Source: Sphingomonadaceae bacterium
GTDB lineage: Bacteria > Pseudomonadota > Alphaproteobacteria > Sphingomonadales > Sphingomonadaceae
NCBI GenBank assembly: GCA_947442095.1
Contig: CANEVG010000174.1
Span: 1 to 7,314, forward strand
Length of the DNA: 7,314 bases
Direction: 5' to 3'
Both the position numbers and the translations under genes were made by a program. Position 1 is the stretch's first letter. Each line of letters begins with the position of its first letter. Shown piece after piece: positions 5,646-7,314 of the stretch. The notes under the pieces are model-generated. The model was not told the origin of the DNA and made no database searches. It saw only the letters and a program-made list of their open reading frames with translations.

Positions 5646-7314
5646 ATGACCAACACCGCCACTACGACCCCCGCCCTTCCCCTGTTCGCCGATTTCAGCG
5701 CGGTGATTGACGCCGCGCTCGATGCCCTGGTTGTGGCCGGCAGCCTGCCTGAGGGACTGCCGCGCGCCGGTGTGACCTGCGAGCCCCCGCGCGAGGCGGC
5801 GCACGGCGACCTTTCGACCAACGCCGCGATGGTGCTGGCAAAGCCTGCTGGCACCAACCCGCGCGCGCTCGCGGCGCTGCTGGTGGCGGAGCTGGAGAAG
5901 GAACCGCGCGTCGCCTCGGCCGAGATTGCCGGGCCGGGGTTCATCAACCTCAGGCTGGATAGCGCCGCATGGCTGGGCGAACTGCGGCTGATGGCCAATG
6001 CGGGCGCGGATTACGGGCGTTCGGACATGGGCGGCGGGCGCGTGGTCAATGTCGAGTATGTCTCTGCCAATCCCACGGGGCCGATGCATATGGGGCACTG
6101 CCGGGGCGCGGTTGTCGGCGACGCGCTGGCTGCGCTGCTCGCTTTCGCCGGGCACCGGGTGATCAAGGAATACTACGTCAACGATGCGGGCGGGCAGGTC
6201 GATGTGCTCGCGCGCTCGGTTCACCTGCGTTACCGCGAGGCGCGTGGCGAGGCGGTGGGCGCAGTGCCAGAAGGGCTTTACCCCGGCGATTATCTTGTGC
6301 CGCTGGGGCAGGCGCTGGCCGCCGAATTTGGGGACACTTACGCCGCCGCGCCGGAAGGCGACTGGCTGGCCTTGTTCCGCAAGCGCGCCGTGGCGGCGAT
6401 GATGGACATGATCCGTGCCGATCTGGCGAGCCTCGGCATTCACCACGATCTGTTCAGTTCCGAGGCCGAATTGCAGGCGGCCGGCAAGCCCGAGGCCGCC
6501 GAGGCGTGGCTGCGTGCGCATGGTCTGGTCTACGACGGGGTGCTCGAAGCGCCCAAGGGCAAGACCCTTGAAGACTGGGAAGCGGTGGAACTGCCGCTGT
6601 TCCGCTCGACAAAGTTCGGCGATGATCAGGATCGCCCGATCAAGAAGTCCGACGGCAGCTGGACCTATTTCGGCGCGGACCTCGCCTATCACTTCCAGAA
6701 GGCTGAAACCGCCGACGCGATGGTGGATATCTGGGGCGCGGACCATGCGGGCACGGTGAAGCGGATCAAGGCGGCGGTCGCCGCGCTGACTAGCGCCGAT
6801 GGCGCAAGCCCCAAGCCCTTCGAGATCAAGCTCGTCCAGATGGTTCAACTGATGAAGGGCGGCCAGCCGTTCAAGATGTCAAAGCGTGCGGGCAATTTCG
6901 TGACGCTCGCCGACGTCGTCGAGATGACGAGCAAGGACGTGGTGCGCTTCACCATGCTCACCCGCAAGCCCGATGCGCAGATGGACTTCGATTTCGACAA
7001 GGTGGTCGAAGCCTCGAAGGACAATCCGGTGTTCTATGTGCAGTATGCCCATGCCCGGATCTGCTCCACCTTGCGCAAGGCGGCAGCAGAGGGGCTGACC
7101 CCCTCCGCTGACAATCTCTCGCTGCTGGGCGAGGAGGAACTGGCGCTGATCCGGCTGGCCGCGCAGTTCCCCCGCATTGTCGAAAGCGCCTCCGTGGCGC
7201 GCGAGCCCCACCGCGTGGCGTTCTTCCTCGGCGATCTTGCTAGCGGCTTCCACACGTACTGGAACCTGGGGAATGACCAGCCGGACAAGCGCTTCATTTT
7301 GGCACATAATCCGG
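5646..7314 (+). CDS. argS: Arginyl-tRNA synthetase (3' end outside window)
   Basis: ArgRS (EC 6.1.1.19) charges tRNA-Arg with arginine using ATP. The first 556 residues are present and the frame is open at the right edge; family length suggests about 20-30 residues are missing. An N-terminal tRNA-binding domain is recognisable (AHGDLSTNAAMVLAK, 52-66; GPGFINLRL, 97-104). The class I catalytic core follows with the HIGH-type motif HMGH (148-151, in SANPTGPMHMGHCRGA) and YYVNDAGGQVD. KMSK is at 410-413 (FKMSKRAGNFVTL), so this enzyme keeps the canonical lysine motif that some ArgRS proteins lack. The C-terminal anticodon-binding helical domain begins with NPVFYVQYAHARI and continues to the edge. 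The ATG at 5646 is the only in-frame start after an upstream TGA at 5628-5630, and no strong Shine-Dalgarno site precedes it. It follows the lipoprotein gene by 40 bases. Confidence 0.96.
   Translation, partial: MTNTATTTPALPLFADFSAVIDAALDALVVAGSLPEGLPRAGVTCEPPREAAHGDLSTNAAMVLAKPAGTNPRALAALLVAELEKEPRVASAEIAGPGFINLRLDSAAWLGELRLMANAGADYGRSDMGGGRVVNVEYVSANPTGPMHMGHCRGAVVGDALAALLAFAGHRVIKEYYVNDAGGQVDVLARSVHLRYREARGEAVGAVPEGLYPGDYLVPLGQALAAEFGDTYAAAPEGDWLALFRKRAVAAMMDMIRADLASLGIHHDLFSSEAELQAAGKPEAAEAWLRAHGLVYDGVLEAPKGKTLEDWEAVELPLFRSTKFGDDQDRPIKKSDGSWTYFGADLAYHFQKAETADAMVDIWGADHAGTVKRIKAAVAALTSADGASPKPFEIKLVQMVQLMKGGQPFKMSKRAGNFVTLADVVEMTSKDVVRFTMLTRKPDAQMDFDFDKVVEASKDNPVFYVQYAHARICSTLRKAAAEGLTPSADNLSLLGEEELALIRLAAQFPRIVESASVAREPHRVAFFLGDLASGFHTYWNLGNDQPDKRFILAHNP

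Noticed and set aside
4706..5998. Very long minus-strand open frame continuing upstream of ispH (767 codons in total)
   Set aside because: The upstream part runs antisense to the lipoprotein and argS genes, has low-complexity Ala/Arg/Ser-rich content without recognisable domains, and precedes the ispH ATG that has its own ribosome-binding site. Such open antisense frames are expected at high G+C.
5793..6093. argS HMGH in place of HIGH as an unusual active site
   Set aside because: Variation at the second position of this motif is common in arginyl-tRNA synthetases, and both histidines are retained.
5166..6848. 560-codon minus-strand open frame across argS
   Set aside because: It is a shadow of argS, which has clear family motifs on the plus strand. 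The antisense product is Arg/His/Gly-rich with no recognisable domain.

Overview
The window is GC-rich (by eye about two thirds G+C) and reads as ordinary chromosomal DNA of an alphaproteobacterium, most likely Sphingomonadales (Erythrobacteraceae-like). This rests on the compact gene order ispH-thrB-rnhA, the APH-type homoserine kinase, and a lipoprotein that resembles uncharacterised sphingomonad proteins from memory. No rRNA, tRNA, CRISPR array, phage gene or insertion sequence was seen.

Layout. Positions 1-1898 (+) hold a translationally coupled pair: the 3' part of an alpha/beta hydrolase of the lysophospholipase type, and a DauA-like FAD-dependent amino-acid/amine oxidoreductase. A 60-residue DUF1508 (YegP-type) protein follows at 1951-2133 (+), possibly with its own promoter. 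Between it and the convergent operon lies a 127-base gap with two strong palindromes: a 33-bp near-perfect inverted repeat (2148-2228) and a perfect 9-bp hairpin (2233-2253). Positions 2261-4705 (-) form a tight operon transcribed right to left: ispH (isoprenoid synthesis, MEP pathway), thrB (threonine synthesis) and rnhA (RNase HI). The intervals are 10 bases and a 4-base overlap.

A 213-base divergent region (4706-4918) separates ispH from a predicted outer-membrane lipoprotein of unknown function (4919-5605, +). Arginyl-tRNA synthetase (argS) follows after 40 bases and runs off the right edge with about its last 20-30 codons missing.

The three identified genes of the minus operon belong to unrelated housekeeping pathways, so they probably share a promoter rather than a process. 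The hydrolase and oxidoreductase may share a substrate pathway, but nothing in the sequence proves it. No clearly new multi-gene system was found. The most interesting points are the oxidoreductase, which keeps the DauA carboxylate-binding residues but lacks those used for D-arginine specificity, and the strand-asymmetric long inverted repeat between convergent genes.
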